This document shows positions 12,681 through 24,545 of a stretch of DNA of 64,000 nucleotides, one piece after another. Below the pieces are notes generated by a model. It saw only the letters and a program-made list of their open reading frames with translations. It made no database searches and was not told the origin of the DNA. Numbering within the stretch: position 1 is the first letter of the stretch; each line of letters starts with the position of its first letter. Made by a program: the position numbers and the translations under genes. Source of the stretch: Scolanthus callimorphus (taxonomy: Eukaryota; Cnidaria; Anthozoa; Actiniaria; Edwardsiidae); assembly GCA_033964015.1 (NCBI GenBank), contig CM066914.1, positions 19,627,023 through 19,691,022 on the forward strand, read 5' to 3'.

Positions 12681-12837
12681 GTTGCGGTCATTGATTTTCG
12701 CAGAAATCAACCCGCCACTTTGTTTATTTTCTTCGTGAACAGATGAAACATTGTTTAGACGGAAAAAGACTCCCAGATCGAGTATTGACGAGATGTTTTG
12801 TGCGCGGCGGCAAAATATACATATATATCTTCAGTCG

Positions 12838-12901
12838 AACACTTCCCATTCTTCCACCATGGGAAATTCACCTTTTTCCATGGATGGGTTTCTGCAGAAA
12901 T
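12838..12901. mobile_element. MITE family E, fragment
   Basis: Only one arm is left: gaacacttcccattcttcc through ccatggatgggtttctgcag. Confidence 0.7.
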
Positions 12902-13215
12902 ATACACATAGATCTTCAGTCGTAGTCTACGGAGTCACGGAAACGAAGTCATTTGATTATAAATGCCTGTCTTTCAATTTGGCGGTAGAGCTGTCTCCAT
13001 AGTCAAAATCGGCTTACGCCACTAGATCCTCGATCATGTGATGATGGTTTAAGAATAAGGCCATTCTTGATTGATAATCGTGAAATAGAGGGAAGTATGG
13101 AAGCCTAACGGAGAACTTTAATAATAATTCATAAAGGGATCATTATTACGCAACAAGGTAGGATGCATTATTTTGGCTTACGAGACGCAAAATTCGCCTG
13201 TTCGATGTTATGCAT

Positions 13216-13425
13216 TTTTAACCCCGAGCCCCGCGCGAACTTGTCACACAAACAACGCGGTTGTTGCAAGTTGAGCGAGCTTTGTTGCGCTTTTACTTTG
13301 AGAAACGTAGTTGCGTAACCGGAGGGTGAAAAACGCGCATAACATCGAACAAAAACTTGCAAAACGCAGACAAATTGCGCGACAAATTGCGGGATGCTGT
13401 GTCTCGTATTTCCCGGCCTTTATAA
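13216..13425. repeat. Diverged caaattgcgcgacaaattgc repeat region
   Basis: Contains acaaattgcgcgacaaattg, gcgcgaacttgtcacacaa and gtgtctcgtatttcccggc. The last also occurs beside the palindrome cluster at 36630. It is probably a relic of the same element family. Confidence 0.45.
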
Positions 13426-16354
13426 ATGACGGAATGACAACAACAAGACGAACCCGGAGAGGGACTTGCGATAAAGGTCACTATAGAAGTTTCGCAAGAT
13501 TTCTTACGTAAAATGCAATGAGATTTCTACGAATATTTTGCGCCAATTATGGAAGTAGTCTTGTTGAGAAATTTGCAATCAAGGGCATAATAAGCCTGAC
13601 GTCATCTACTCGACATTCTTTGAAGTCCAAAGAAGTTTTTTCCTCACATTTGTTATACAATGATCTGATGAGCTCCCCGGGTTGGAATAATAATTATTAA
13701 CAAACAGGTTGGACTTGAGAGTTGATTCTTGTGTGACACCGCGGGAGTGATTTTGCCTCCGAAAAGTCTCAATGGCAGCACACAAACAAACAAACAAACC
13801 ACGTGGCGAAAGTCCAATAGTAACAGCAAACCTAATAAACAGACCACGTGGAAAAAGACCAATAATATTTTCGTCGCCACCCGATATTCGGACGCCATCT
13901 TCTGATAATATAGTAGAGTTTTTGTACACTTCAATTGTGGATGAAGTGAAACGAAGTGGCGTACACTTAAACGGTCTTAAACCGTTGCATGCGTTTCTAG
14001 TATGTTTCATGTTCGGGTTTCAATCGCGCATGTAACGGCACGCAATCTGCACGTGCATTTCCTTAGAGGTCATGCAATTGCGTGACGTCCTGGCGAGGTC
14101 GGTCCTAACAACGATCAGGAATACCCTTGGCACAACATCATGATGCTTCCTAAAACCACCTCCATGTTACTACGACGCCATCATAAGAGCATTTGCGCAC
14201 AGGTATGCAATCGGTGTGTAAGCTACAAGCTATAACTCTGCAACATCATTAGTCGCTCTTTGAATGTTGACAAACAAATCAGTAATTAGATGACAGATTT
14301 AAGGAAAATGCATTTGAACTTTTTAAAGGCAATTTCCCAAATATATACACGAATGCTATTTCCACCTTAGATACGCATTCAAGATTAAGCCGGCTCGATA
14401 ATATCGCTAAATGTGCCTACCGTCTGAGATATTCCATAACCATCGAACAACACGTTAAATGTATATTGTATTTCCTCGTTAAGAAGCATTCAGCGGCATT
14501 GTAATCAGACTTCAATGCTCCATTGCTGCTCCTAACGACTTGTAATAATAATGATACCTTATAGGCTCATTAGCGTGAGTTTCAAGCAAATGTAATTTGT
14601 GTTCAGGTGCTCCTACCTTGTCTTATGTTGCCACTATTTGTGTCCCAAACTTGGCGGCCGATCCCCAAAAAAATTCAGTCAGAAATGACTAGGACCGAGT
14701 TATCGAGACGTAACGGAGAAGCTGTATGTGTCTGGGTCGACTATTAAGCCTATACACAATTCAGATATTTCCGAAAGCACCTCAAGAATTTGACCCTGCA
14801 ACCCTCTCATGTGATAGTCAGTGAGATTAGCTACTATTGCACAAACCCTGCTAAAACATAAAACTCTGCACATCTTTTTTCCCAAAAATACTCGCTCAAA
14901 GTTACTTTAAAATTGCATAAAGCTCATAAAGTTGAGTTCATGAATAAAATACCTTTCTCCGCCTACTTTAATTACACCTCCCTATACAATCTTTATTACC
15001 CTCCTTTGACACTGCGGCGCTGTGTAGTGTCGGAATGACATTCTGGGACTATTAGAGCGAATGGCAAGTTCTGCAATTTAATATGATAAAGTTATTAATT
15101 AGGAATGTTATATATTCTTGCTAATGATGCGAGGGTCGCTTTCTAGAGGCTTTGAAGTGCGTCATTTCTTTCTTTTGACACGCCCTTATCCTTGCGTTTC
15201 GATTCTGTGTGATGATTCTGGTCAGACGTTTCGTGACGAAGTGTCAAGTGATGAACTGAACCCCTTTCGTGGTTCTTGAGACGCTGTCGTCGGTGGTGAA
15301 AGCGGCGAAACTATTCGATCCATACTCTGTCAGCAAGGCAGTAGAGATGCGACTGAAGCAAGATATGTGTGGGCTCGTCAATCTCATGGGTTGCGTGAGG
15401 ACTCGAGGTCGATTGAAAAGGGGAGCACCCCGGAAAGAAAGTGGTTTAACAAGGCGATTTACACGGTTGAAATAACAAATATGCCGTCTGAGTTCTTTTC
15501 TAGGGCAACAAACGAGAAAAACGTATTTTAGCATTTCCTGTGTAGATTATGGTAGTAATATTAATGTCTCGTGACCATAAGTTTCATGACTGATAATTGT
15601 GCACTGCACAAACACGTATAGAGCTCGAATGTAGATGTATTGGTATATTTTTTTAAACAAAAAATGACACTATTTTATTATAAGGACTAACCACCAGTGG
15701 CAGATTTTAAGTGGTGGTGGGGGTTCCCGGCCGTGAGTTGTTATTTTACAGGAAATGTATTAAACGTTAGTTAGAATTTTCCCCTACAAATTCTGGATCT
15801 GACGACACTGAACAATGATTTCATTCAGTTTCCATGTGGTTCTGGTTACGGTACTAATCCACCGCAAACATGTGAAGAAAATTCTTTTTTGTTTTTACTG
15901 TACTGTGTTAAGAGGCCAGGGAATTCTAGAACACTTAGAGGTACTTTCCACATCAGATTAAGTTTCTTAAGAGCGCAGGTCAAAGTAAATGCATTTTGCA
16001 TCTGTAAAACTCATGCAACTTTATTCACGCCTTTCATTTATTAAACCGTGTGTCTTCAATTATTTCATAGAAATAAAATGGTAACTGAGTACGCACTGAC
16101 TTGCGCAAGGAGAGAGAATTTAGGTTTAAGTTATGCTATGCTGTGTCATCGCACATCGACCATAAATTGTATTTTCATCGTTGTTGAACGTTGTTAAATA
16201 AGAAAAAGCGCGCGCTTCTCCGTTGCTAAGTGTTTCATTATTTTTTTTGGCCAGTTTTCTTTTTGCGACGTCACGCACCTCTTTTAATTATTCACATGCA
16301 GATTTCAAACGGCTGAGCCTCTGCATTCTCCCTGACTTCATTTGTAGTCACTGG
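13426..16354. other. Gene-free stretch
   Basis: No exon I can support. Opposed open frames at 13606-14035 and 15244-15534 lack recognised domains. Confidence 0.4.
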
Positions 16355-16569
16355 CATTCGCGTACCCAGAGCTCCCCGGCTCGTCTGTCGCGGGGAGGAT
16401 CTGGGACATCCAGTTGAGGGCCTTCGATGATTGGCTGATTTTGAATGTTGGGGCATGCGCAGAAAGATGTTTCTCTAAATGTTGTATCAAATCTCGCGCA
16501 TGCGTCTATGGTTGTCACCAGAGCCTCCCCCGCGAGGTGAAGAGTCGGGGAGCTCTGGGTTCGAGGATA
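16355..16569. mobile_element. MITE family B, near full copy with 9-bp target duplication
   Basis: Left arm cattcgcgtacccagagctc; right arm ggggagctctgggttcgag. The flanks agtcactgg (16346-16354) and agtcactga (16570-16578) match at 8 of 9 positions, which supports a 9-bp target duplication. Confidence 0.85.
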
Positions 16570-16676
16570 AGTCACTGATGACTCTGTGCATAGTGAATAG
16601 TAGAGCTGCAAGTAAAGGAGCTGCAAATTCAGGTAAACGCTATTTATCTGTCTCATTCTCGTCTATGGTTGTGCCA

Positions 16677-16837
16677 TAGACGCATGAGATTCGATACAGA
16701 GCCGTTAAGAGAAACAACTTTCTGCGCATGCCCCGGCCCAACGTTCAAAATCAGCCAATCGGCGAAGGCCCTGAAATGGTTGTCACCGAAGCCTCCCCCG
16801 CAAGCAGACGACCTGGGGAGCTCTGGGTTCGAGAATG
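16677..16837. mobile_element. MITE family B, partial copy
   Basis: The interior is in the opposite orientation (ttcaaaatcagccaatcggc), followed by a right arm ending gggttcgagaatg. The left arm is missing or broken at 16677. Confidence 0.75.
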
Positions 16838-18074
16838 TATCTGTCTTTATTTAGGAGCAACATTGTTTCTGTCAAGCGTGACATTTCGTGATTTTATGCC
16901 TCGCAGTGCTACTGCGCACAAGTTTTCAACACCTTTTGCGACATCCCGAGCAAGACGCAATGCGCGCGAACGTGTCAGCGCATTTCGTTTTTTTCTCCTT
17001 TCATGCCTGGCGTTGTTCGGCTACATGGAAAATCTCTGTCGGGAATATGTATAACAAATCGTTTTGTCCACCTTTTCCTAATGACGTACGTTCCTCCAAT
17101 AAAGGCCATGTGTAATGACCTACCAGTTTTGACAAACTGGTTGCTAATCTGATACAGGCACCACTAAGGCACTATAACCTCATTCGCATTACTATACGGG
17201 ACGCTGCAAGATGGGAAACTTGTGTAACTTCACGTGTTGTATCTATATATTTAAACACGGTTAAAACATCAGTGTGAAACTTAAATTGTAAAAACATATA
17301 TACTATACTATATGCATTTGGAAATTTATTGTTACTATTATTTACAACTATTCGATACAAATAAAGAAACAAAATACCTGCTTTCCATGAATGCTTTGTG
17401 TTTAATTATTACGAGAACAACTCCCTGCAACCCGGTCCTGATTGCCGAATAGTTACCACTGTATGTATTGCTATGCCGACCTCAAAATTCACTGTTGCGA
17501 TGGGCGATTTGTGAATTTTAGCTCTAAATCAAAACCAAAACGGCTACTTCAGTGGGTCGACATTGATTGCAAAATCGAGCAAAATCTAAAATTATTGTAA
17601 GCTATCTTTTGCGCTTTCTGCCCTAGAATTGTTAACTTTCTGGCTCAAGAAAATTTACATTACAATTCCTTTGCTGAGAATCGCAACCGTGAGTCTTTGG
17701 TCGCGTAGCAATACACCCATGTCTTTCATAATTCAGTTTTCCTAGTAAAAGGCGAAAGAAATATTTACTGTAGTCAAAAACTTGTTGTTTCAAAAATCAT
17801 ACATCAGAATACACAGCTTCAGAAAATTCCGTATTGGTTAAATATTGATGAAACTATAGGACCACAAAAATACAGAGTTTTGTATGGGATTTTCACTAGA
17901 AGCCTTTCTAGCCTCGTTTTGGTGTATTTTGAGAACTTCAGATGCTTTTATCTCGCCCAAAAATTGTTGTTTTAAACTCAACTTCACAAATGCTTTCAAA
18001 GTCATCAGGCGCTATAACCTCTAGTAATTTTCATGTCAAAATTTGAAAAAGCACGAAAGTTTAAATGCCTCATG
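16838..18074. other. Gene-free stretch
   Basis: AT-rich, with no exon or strong repeat recognised. Confidence 0.4.
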
Positions 18075-18400
18075 CAAATGAGCGGCGGCCATTATGAAAG
18101 AGGTGTATGCATACGGCGGTAAAGGCAAACCGTTCCAAAAATTTGCCCCGTTGTAACTAGAACTATTTTGAGATAATTTGTTCGGAGAAGGCGGACATCA
18201 AGTTTGTTTTCACAGACTCGTAGACTATAATTGGTAGACTCTACTTCGCTAAATTTGTCCTGGAGGTAATTTAGGGGCAAGGCCATATTTATGGATTTAT
18301 AGATCATAGTAGCCATATCGCATATGACTATGGTACAATTTGTGTGAATAAAAACCTTGCTTACTTTGTTTAGTGAGGAGCAAATAATCCTTCTGGTCTT
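18075..18400 (-). mobile_element. Decayed non-LTR retrotransposon ORF2 C-terminus
   Basis: On the minus strand a frame reads MIYKSINMALPLNYLQDKF and then TNYSLRVCENKLDVRLLRTN. After a frameshift it continues SSSYNGANFWNGLPLP. This order (an LPxYL step, a YSLR/YNLR step, an RTN step, then SYNGAxxWNxLP) is the familiar C-terminal end of reverse-transcriptase ORF2 proteins of non-LTR retrotransposons in marine animals. Only this end is left and it is frameshifted, so it is inactive. The clade is uncertain. Confidence 0.7.
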
Positions 18401-19261
18401 GAAACAATCACCTGTTCTTGAACGCACCCCTGAGTAACTCTTCAGACTCTTAATGGCTTTCAGTTTTCTCCTGAATTGAAATATAGGGTCATCTCGAGGG
18501 CCTGTTCGACTGCTCTGAGTTCCCTGACAACGAGGACTAAAAATTCATTACCGTTGTATCTTATCTTGACGTTTCATTTTTTTCGTTTTCTAATTACGAA
18601 GCAGTGTTTTATCTTCACTTTTCTCAATCGACCTTTGGTTTGGCCTCATCTGCAAATCTGGTACTGTTCAAGAAGTTTCGCCGTGCGGCATGCGTGAAAA
18701 GAGAGAGATGTTGAGCAGGATTTTGATTTTGGTTTGTTTTGTAATGTTGTAAGAACTACATACATGCGGCACTACTTTGGGTCCGTCTCATGGAACATGG
18801 GGCGGAGAAATGAAATTTCAAAGCTTACCTAAAATTATATACAAACCCCTATATGTTGTATAAAAACTTTGGAATGCACTTAACACGAGTTACTTCTTGC
18901 ATGCAAACGTTTCAACAGATGCTAAAATAAAGCCAATAGGTTTCGTACTTTCTAGTAACCTGATTTCTGGCCACACGTTGCTCGAATCATTATAAATTAT
19001 GTCATTATTAGAAAGTACGATAACTGACCTTGACACTAGCCAATTTCGTAGACAGCCCTCAGGGAAAAAATTATACCGAGGGATGTTTCACATAAAAGTC
19101 AACTGTACCTGAGTATTCACCAGACACGGTTTTGCTTGTAATGAGTATGTTCTTTATTAATTTTCTCTCATGCATAACACATGTAAGGAAATGTAAGCTA
19201 TAAACGAGCCTCGCGCAAAAACACGAGACGCCTTGGCGAATGGAGAGCATTGTGTCAGAAC
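18401..19261. other. Gene-free stretch
   Basis: No recognised exon or repeat; AT-rich. Confidence 0.35.
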
Positions 19262-19415
19262 ACAGGGAATTTCTGCAGAAATTCATCCATAGGAAAAGCT
19301 TAATTCTCCATGGTAGAAGAATGGGAAGTGTTCGGATTTCTCATCGCTATCTCGACGCTATCCATATGAATTCCGAACACTTCCAATGCGTGTGCCTTTT
19401 GCAGAAATTCCCTGT
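19262..19415. mobile_element. MITE family E copy
   Basis: Ends acagggaatttctgcagaaa and tgcagaaattccctgtg. The interior has gaagaatgggaagtgttcg as in the 12496 copy. Confidence 0.75.
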
Positions 19416-19574
19416 GCAAACCAGAGTTGGAAGTAAATATTTGACATAGGCTGCCAGTAGTGGTTACGAGATTGAGATTGAGTAATAACTATGAGTTGTG
19501 TGTATATGTGTGGGAGGGGGGAGGGGGTGGGGGGAGCCAGAATCCTGCGGCCGGGAACATTTAGGGGAAAATTT

Positions 19575-20603
19575 CAGCCTCGACGTTCAATTAACTATAC
19601 GACTTTTTGAAACATACGTCAAGCCCGTGTTACTTTACTGTTGCGAAATTGTGGGGTCTAGAAGGCAAATACAATGAGATGCGTGATCCTATTGAACAAG
19701 TAAATGTCAAATTCTGCAAAATGTTGTTAGGAGTTAGCAGAAAAGCGGTGAATGCAGCCTGCAGGGCTGAACTGGGCCAATTCCCTCTAAAAGTAGATAC
19801 AATTAAATACACGATAAAGTACTGGTCAAGAATTATCCAGCTCAATGAAAGCAGAATAACAAACAAGCTTATAGCATGGATCTAAATGATGCATTTGCAT
19901 GGCTGGAAAACTTCAGTCAAGAACTTTCTTTTCTCTTATGGGTTTGGCTGGGTCTGGCAAACTCAAGCAAACTTGAACCCAATATCGTTTATACCAATTT
20001 TAAATAACATAGTTACAAGAATTATAGATATTGAAAAAGAGACGTTCTTTGCGTCTATCCATGACGACAGCAACAGGGAAAATAACTCAAAAAATGAACT
20101 AAGAACATATAGATTATTAAAAAAAAATTATGGTATAGAAGAATACCTCCTGTCATGTACAAACATACAACACCGTGTTGTTTTAACAAAACTTCGGATT
20201 AGCGACCACGAACTTGAAATAGAAAAGGGGCGTCATAAACGTCCTTACGTGAACGCATCAGAGAGGTTTTGTCCTTTTTGCCCAAATAAGATAGAAAATG
20301 AACTCCATTTCCTAACCGAATGCATCATTTACAAAGTTCAGAAAAATAAGTTGCTTGAGAAACTGGGAAAAAAATCCATCAGCTTTATGTCTTTAATCAA
20401 CCCATCAAAAACAAATGCAAAATACATATCGAGTTATATTTATGAATGCTTTGAAAAACGCAAAAGTGCCCTAAGCAACAAATAATAATGATAATAATTT
20501 ATTGTTTCCCTTTCTTAACACTTTATTACTACTGTACATACACACCTGTAACGGAGTTTTGTAAGTAATAAAGACTATCTGTATCTGTATCTGTATCTGT
20601 ATG
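19575..20603 (+). mobile_element. Non-LTR retrotransposon 3' end with hexamer tail
   Basis: The coding remnant starts with RLFETYVKPVLLYCCEIVG, shifts frame at about 19648, then runs through KLWGLEGKYNEMRDPIEQ and KFCKMLLGVSR, the usual end of a LINE reverse-transcriptase protein. One in-frame TAA at 19883-19885 splits the rest. The downstream part holds a zinc-knuckle-like motif (CPFCPNKIENELHFLTEC) and ends at 20485. The tail is short and AT-rich and finishes in about four tctgta units, typical of microsatellite-tailed LINEs. No endonuclease or polymerase catalytic motif is left, so this is a 5'-truncated inactive copy. It is CR1/L2-like in general form; the clade is uncertain. Confidence 0.85.
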
Positions 20604-20760
20604 GTCGAAAACCAGGTGGGGCCAACAGGTAACTATTGTGCATGATGCGGGGGAGCGCAGGTGCGCAGGGGGTTAACAAATTTTCTCTAATAAAATAGAC
20701 TCGTACGACATGTTTTGTACTGACTAATAAAAATTTCCGAAAATCTCAGGCCTCAAGCGC

Positions 20761-21315
20761 CATTCTCGTGTCCATAGCTACCCGGCTCATCACCTCGCTG
20801 TAGAAACTCTGGTATCAGCCATTCGGGGGCCTTTGCTGATTTAGTGAACGTTGGTGCATGTGCAGAAAAGTTCTTACTCTCAACCAATCTTACCCAGAGC
20901 CCGTCAGAGGAATCGATTTCTGGGTTTCCGGTTTGAAGGTTGTATGAAAGTTCGTTACGTTCTGGACCTACCAAGCATGCTCACAAATCGGATTCCCCCA
21001 CAATCTCGTACCCAGAGCCCGTCATCTTTTGGCCAGCGGCAAGATTCAGGGCTCTGGGGGAATCCGATTTGTGAGCATGCGTGGTAGGTCAAAAACGTAA
21101 CGAACTATCATACAACGTTTAAACGGAAACCCAGAATCTGGGTTTTAAAAAAATCGATTCCCCCCACAGAGCCCTGAATCTTGCCGCTAGCAAAGGTGAC
21201 GGGCTCTGGGTACGAGATTGACTCTTAAAGGCTCTGTATCAAATCTCGCGCATGCGCGTGAATGGCTGAGCCTCCCCCGCGAGGAGACGAGCCGGAGAGC
21301 TCTTGGTACGAGAAT
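20761..21315. mobile_element. MITE family B copy interrupted by a family C element
   Basis: The left arm starts cattctcgtgtcc at 20761 and the right arm ends tacgagaatg near 21315. Between them the family B centre (actctcaac, then ggctctgtatcaaatctcgc) is split by the 336-bp family C insertion at 20885-21220. This is a clear nested insertion. Confidence 0.85.
20885..21220. mobile_element. MITE family C, long foldback form
   Basis: Inverted ends caatcttacccagagcccgt and acgggctctgggtacgagat. It is flanked by actctcaac (20876-20884) and actcttaaa (21221-21229), 7 of 9 matches. The interior is itself a long inverted repeat (ctcacaaatcggattccccc and its complement). It contains a second family C core at about 20999-21060 with gagcccgtcatcttttggcc, so the element appears to carry a nested copy of itself. 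Confidence 0.8.
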
Positions 21316-22454
21316 GGTTTTAGTTAATGGGCCGGGGAGCCGAGCACCCCCGCTTTTTGAAGCTAGATATATTTTTTCTATTTACACATAAAGAAGAAAA
21401 GGAACAGAAGCGTGTCCTTTTTGTTTTTGTTTTGCCCTGTTATTTGAAGTAGAACTAGCTCGTTCAAACCTACGGGCGCTTTTTCACATTGTTCCCAAAG
21501 TGTTTTTCGCGCACGAAAATTACGTGTCCTTTTTTTACCTCTTCGGCACCGCCACTTTTTAGGGTGCTCCAACGCCCCTGCCTTGTACAAGTTAAATAAC
21601 GCTTTTTTATTTGTTTATTACGATGTTGTTTTTCTCTTTCATCACTATAACAAGGCTCGATTCCCAGCCCTTGTTGTGAAATCGAGCCTACACTCGAACT
21701 AGTGTTCTACTTTTCGAGCACTTCAACGGTCAGGGTCCTCGCAATTTTCCAACCAAGAGTGATCCTGGTATCAAAGACAGAACAAGTGGTTGCTTGAGTG
21801 CTTGCTTGTAGTGGTCTGCGAAGAGAAGGTCAATGGCTACTGTATGGAAATGAAAACAGTCATCAAGTTATAGTCTCGGTACAGACAGGGAACGCATTAT
21901 TTGATTTGTTAACTATCAATGTTTTATAAGTCATCTAGTCGAATAAGGTTTTCAAAGTGATAGTGATCAATCACTTACTGGAAAACAAATTGTTTGAATA
22001 AATATCGCATGGTCGATATCGCATGGTCTTCGCTTTGATTTGTTTACAGTCCCTAGTTTTGTACGGCTTTATTAATTGTTTCAATTGTTTCTAGTTTCAG
22101 ATATATATATCTTTACTTTTCTGGTCATTACCATGGTCTCAAAAGAAAACCTCTTATTATTAACATTTGAAAAGTGTCACGCAAAATCCACAGCTACAAG
22201 ACCCCTTAATTCTGGGAATCTTGCCAAGGGTGCTCTTACCATTGGTCAAAGGAAAACCGATATGGATGAAAGTACAGTTTTTTTTTTTGGAACGAGTGGA
22301 TAAGGATGTAGAGGTCGTCTCGCTATTTTTTTGTCGGCCCACTTGGGATACTCTCTCAGCACAAAGAAACCGTTGTGTAGAGAGACAGTAGAACACATTG
22401 TGTGAAAAGAGCGCGAAAAGAGGCAAAACTAAACGGAAGCAAGCATCATATTCC
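21316..22454. other. Gene-free stretch
   Basis: No exon or repeat family recognised apart from short AT-rich runs. Confidence 0.35.
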
Positions 22455-22806
22455 ACCAGGAACCCATCAACAGGAGTCGCCATCACCTGGTGGTGAGCGT
22501 CTGAACCTCAGGGAGCCCATCGACAGAACCCTCCATCACCTATTGGTGGGCGTCCGAAGCACAGGGAGCCCATCGACAGGAATCGCCATCACCTGGTGGT
22601 GAGCGTCCAAAGCACAGGGAGCCCATCGACAGAACCCTCCATCACCTGGTGGTGAGAGTCCGAACCACAGGGAGCCCATCGACAGGACCCTCCATCACCT
22701 ATTTGTGGGCGGCTGAAGCACAGGGAGCCCATCGACAGGACCCTCCATCACCTGGTGGTGAGCATCCAAAGCACAGGGAGCCCATCGACAGGACCCTCCA
22801 TCACTG
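22455..22806. repeat. 53-bp minisatellite, about 6.5 units
   Basis: The word gggagcccatcgacag recurs at 22511, 22564, 22617, 22670, 22723 and 22776, each exactly 53 bp apart. Each unit carries ccatcacctggtggtgag or a close variant. Since 53 is not a multiple of three, open frames here change frame every unit and are not coding. One stray unit lies near 23246-23290. Confidence 0.9.
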
Positions 22807-22850
22807 TTGGCTCAGTGTTACGGCGCTGGGTCTCTCACCGCTGTGGTCCG

Positions 22851-23130
22851 GTTCATATCAAGAAAATTTCGCCAAAAGCTGTCGTTTTGCCGACGTTGCA
22901 AAACTTCCTTATTAGGAAATCCCCCTTACCTTATTTGGAAGGTCTGCAAGTACTTTTCCTCATATCTTAGCGAAAAAAGCAGGAAATTGACCAAAACTTG
23001 CAGATACTCGAGAAACATCCTTCTCTTGGTCGCCATTTTGTTTTTACCCCCCGCCGAGGGGCCTGAGTCACGTTTTGAACACCACAGGCAACCCGCGCGG
23101 ATTTGCCATAAAAACGACAGCACTTTCTTG
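22851..23130. repeat. Dispersed repeat, copy 1 (gcgaaaaaagc...tctcgag type)
   Basis: Shares a co-linear series of words with 24285-24545: gttgcaaaacttccttat, ctcgagaaacat and cgccattttgttttt. The reverse complement is recognisable at about 32200-32290 and 34760-34850, in introns of the Ig gene (ttcgctaagatgtgaggaaa). It is a diverged middle-repetitive family without clear termini. Confidence 0.65.
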
Positions 23131-23930
23131 ATATGCGATTCCTGGCCGGGACAGAGGAAATTTTCTTTCTGTTGTGGTCTCAGTCGAAATTGGTTCATAT
23201 TGTGGGTCGAACGTTGTTCTACTGTGTTACATTTACATTTACATTACCTATTGGCGGGCGTACGAAGCACAGGGAGCCCATAAACAGGAGCTTGCATCTA
23301 GTGTGAATCAAGCGCAGCAACTAATAATCAATGATGATTTTGGCTTGCGCTTGCGCGTCGTCATGATTTACACTTGCGTTGAGCTTACGTCCTGCGCTTG
23401 CGTTCGTGTGTAACCAACTCTTGACCGTTCATTTGTTACCGTTATCCAGCGAAGCGCGCCTGAATTTTTACCATGTGATCCAGTTGAGTGAACTAGACTT
23501 TTGAAATGTGCAAATGACATACAATTAGCTACAATAGATACGTCGAAAGTTACTATGCTCCCCCCCCCCCCCCCCCCTTCGGGGCTTCAGGTTTCGAGAA
23601 ATCCCCCTCGCCCAAAAATAGATACCCCGCAAAATCCTATAACACCATCCCCTCCCGCAGGCGAGATGTTTTTCCTCTATACGTGATGAATGATGTAGTG
23701 CGTCGCACATCAGACCAGAAGATCAGAGGTTCCCCTGTCCGACGAGGAACGTGTGCTATGCCAATGCAAATACTGTGGTCAAAACTGATAGCGCCGGAAT
23801 GGAAAGTCTTCTTTCGAGATTGCTCTTTCGTATGTTAACGGGGCACCTCTTAGGATGCGATATATGATACAAATATTGGGGGGAATGCGGGGGAAAGGCA
23901 AGAAAAAGCTCCAGGGCAGATTGACTCAAC

Positions 23931-24255
23931 GCTCATCGCTTCCCAAGTAATGTAGTGAATGCTATGTCACGACTATAGGATTGGAAAGAGGTATGAATGG
24001 TTACCACTTCTCAAGAGTGCATAGGGTACAGCAGAAGCAGCCATGAAACTTAGAAAGAGTAGTGTCGGTTGAGTTCCTTAACTAAGCAGGATATCAAGAA
24101 AATGTCGCTCATCGCTTCCCAAGTAATGTAGTGAATGTTATGTCACGACTATAGGATTGGAAAGATGTATGAATGGCTACCACTTCTCAAGAGTGGATAG
24201 GGTGCAGCAGAAGCAGCCATGAAAGAGTAGTGTCGGTTGAGTTCCTGAACTAACT
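23931..24255. repeat. Tandem duplication, 176-bp unit
   Basis: The block starting gctcatcgcttcccaagtaa occurs at 23931 and again at 24107. The copies are about 95 percent alike by eye. The second lacks a short acttag segment. Confidence 0.85.
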
Positions 24256-24284
24256 AGTTATTATTATTAACTAAGCAGGACATA

Positions 24285-24545
24285 TCCAGAAAATGTCGCC
24301 ACAAACTGTCGGCTTTAACTAACGTTGCAAAACTTCCTTAATAGGAATTCCCCCTTAATTATACGTATTTTCACTCGTTTCTAAGCGAGAAAGGCAGATA
24401 AATTTACCAGAACTCGCCCTAATCTTCGAGAAACATCGTTCTCGTTGTCGCCATTTTGTTTTTTACTCGGATATAGGGCCTGGTGAGGAGTTTGAAAAAC
24501 CACAGGCAGCGGCACGGATTCATTAAAAGCGACGACACTTTCTCG
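24285..24545. repeat. Dispersed repeat, copy 2
   Basis: Diverged partner of the copy at 22851-23130, in the same orientation, with the 176-bp tandem duplication lying between them. Confidence 0.6.

Noticed and set aside
12268..12746. Open frames such as those with HPWEKL and HTHGKC
   Set aside because: They are read-through of the family E inverted repeat; the same pseudo-peptides recur at 5199-5356 and 49482-49908.
13606..14035. Opposed open frames of 134 and 87 residues
   Set aside because: No recognised domain on either strand; repeated accacgtgg words explain part of the composition.
15244..15534. Opposed open frames of about 68 and 96 residues
   Set aside because: No domain, no splice structure, and each is the shadow of the other.
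22455..22806. Possible CRISPR-like array (regular direct repeats)
   Set aside because: The whole 53-bp unit is repeated without unique spacers and the context is eukaryotic, so it is a minisatellite.
22402..22915. Plus-strand frames with REPIDRTLHH-type repeats
   Set aside because: The 53-bp minisatellite opens several frames in turn; the period is not a multiple of three.
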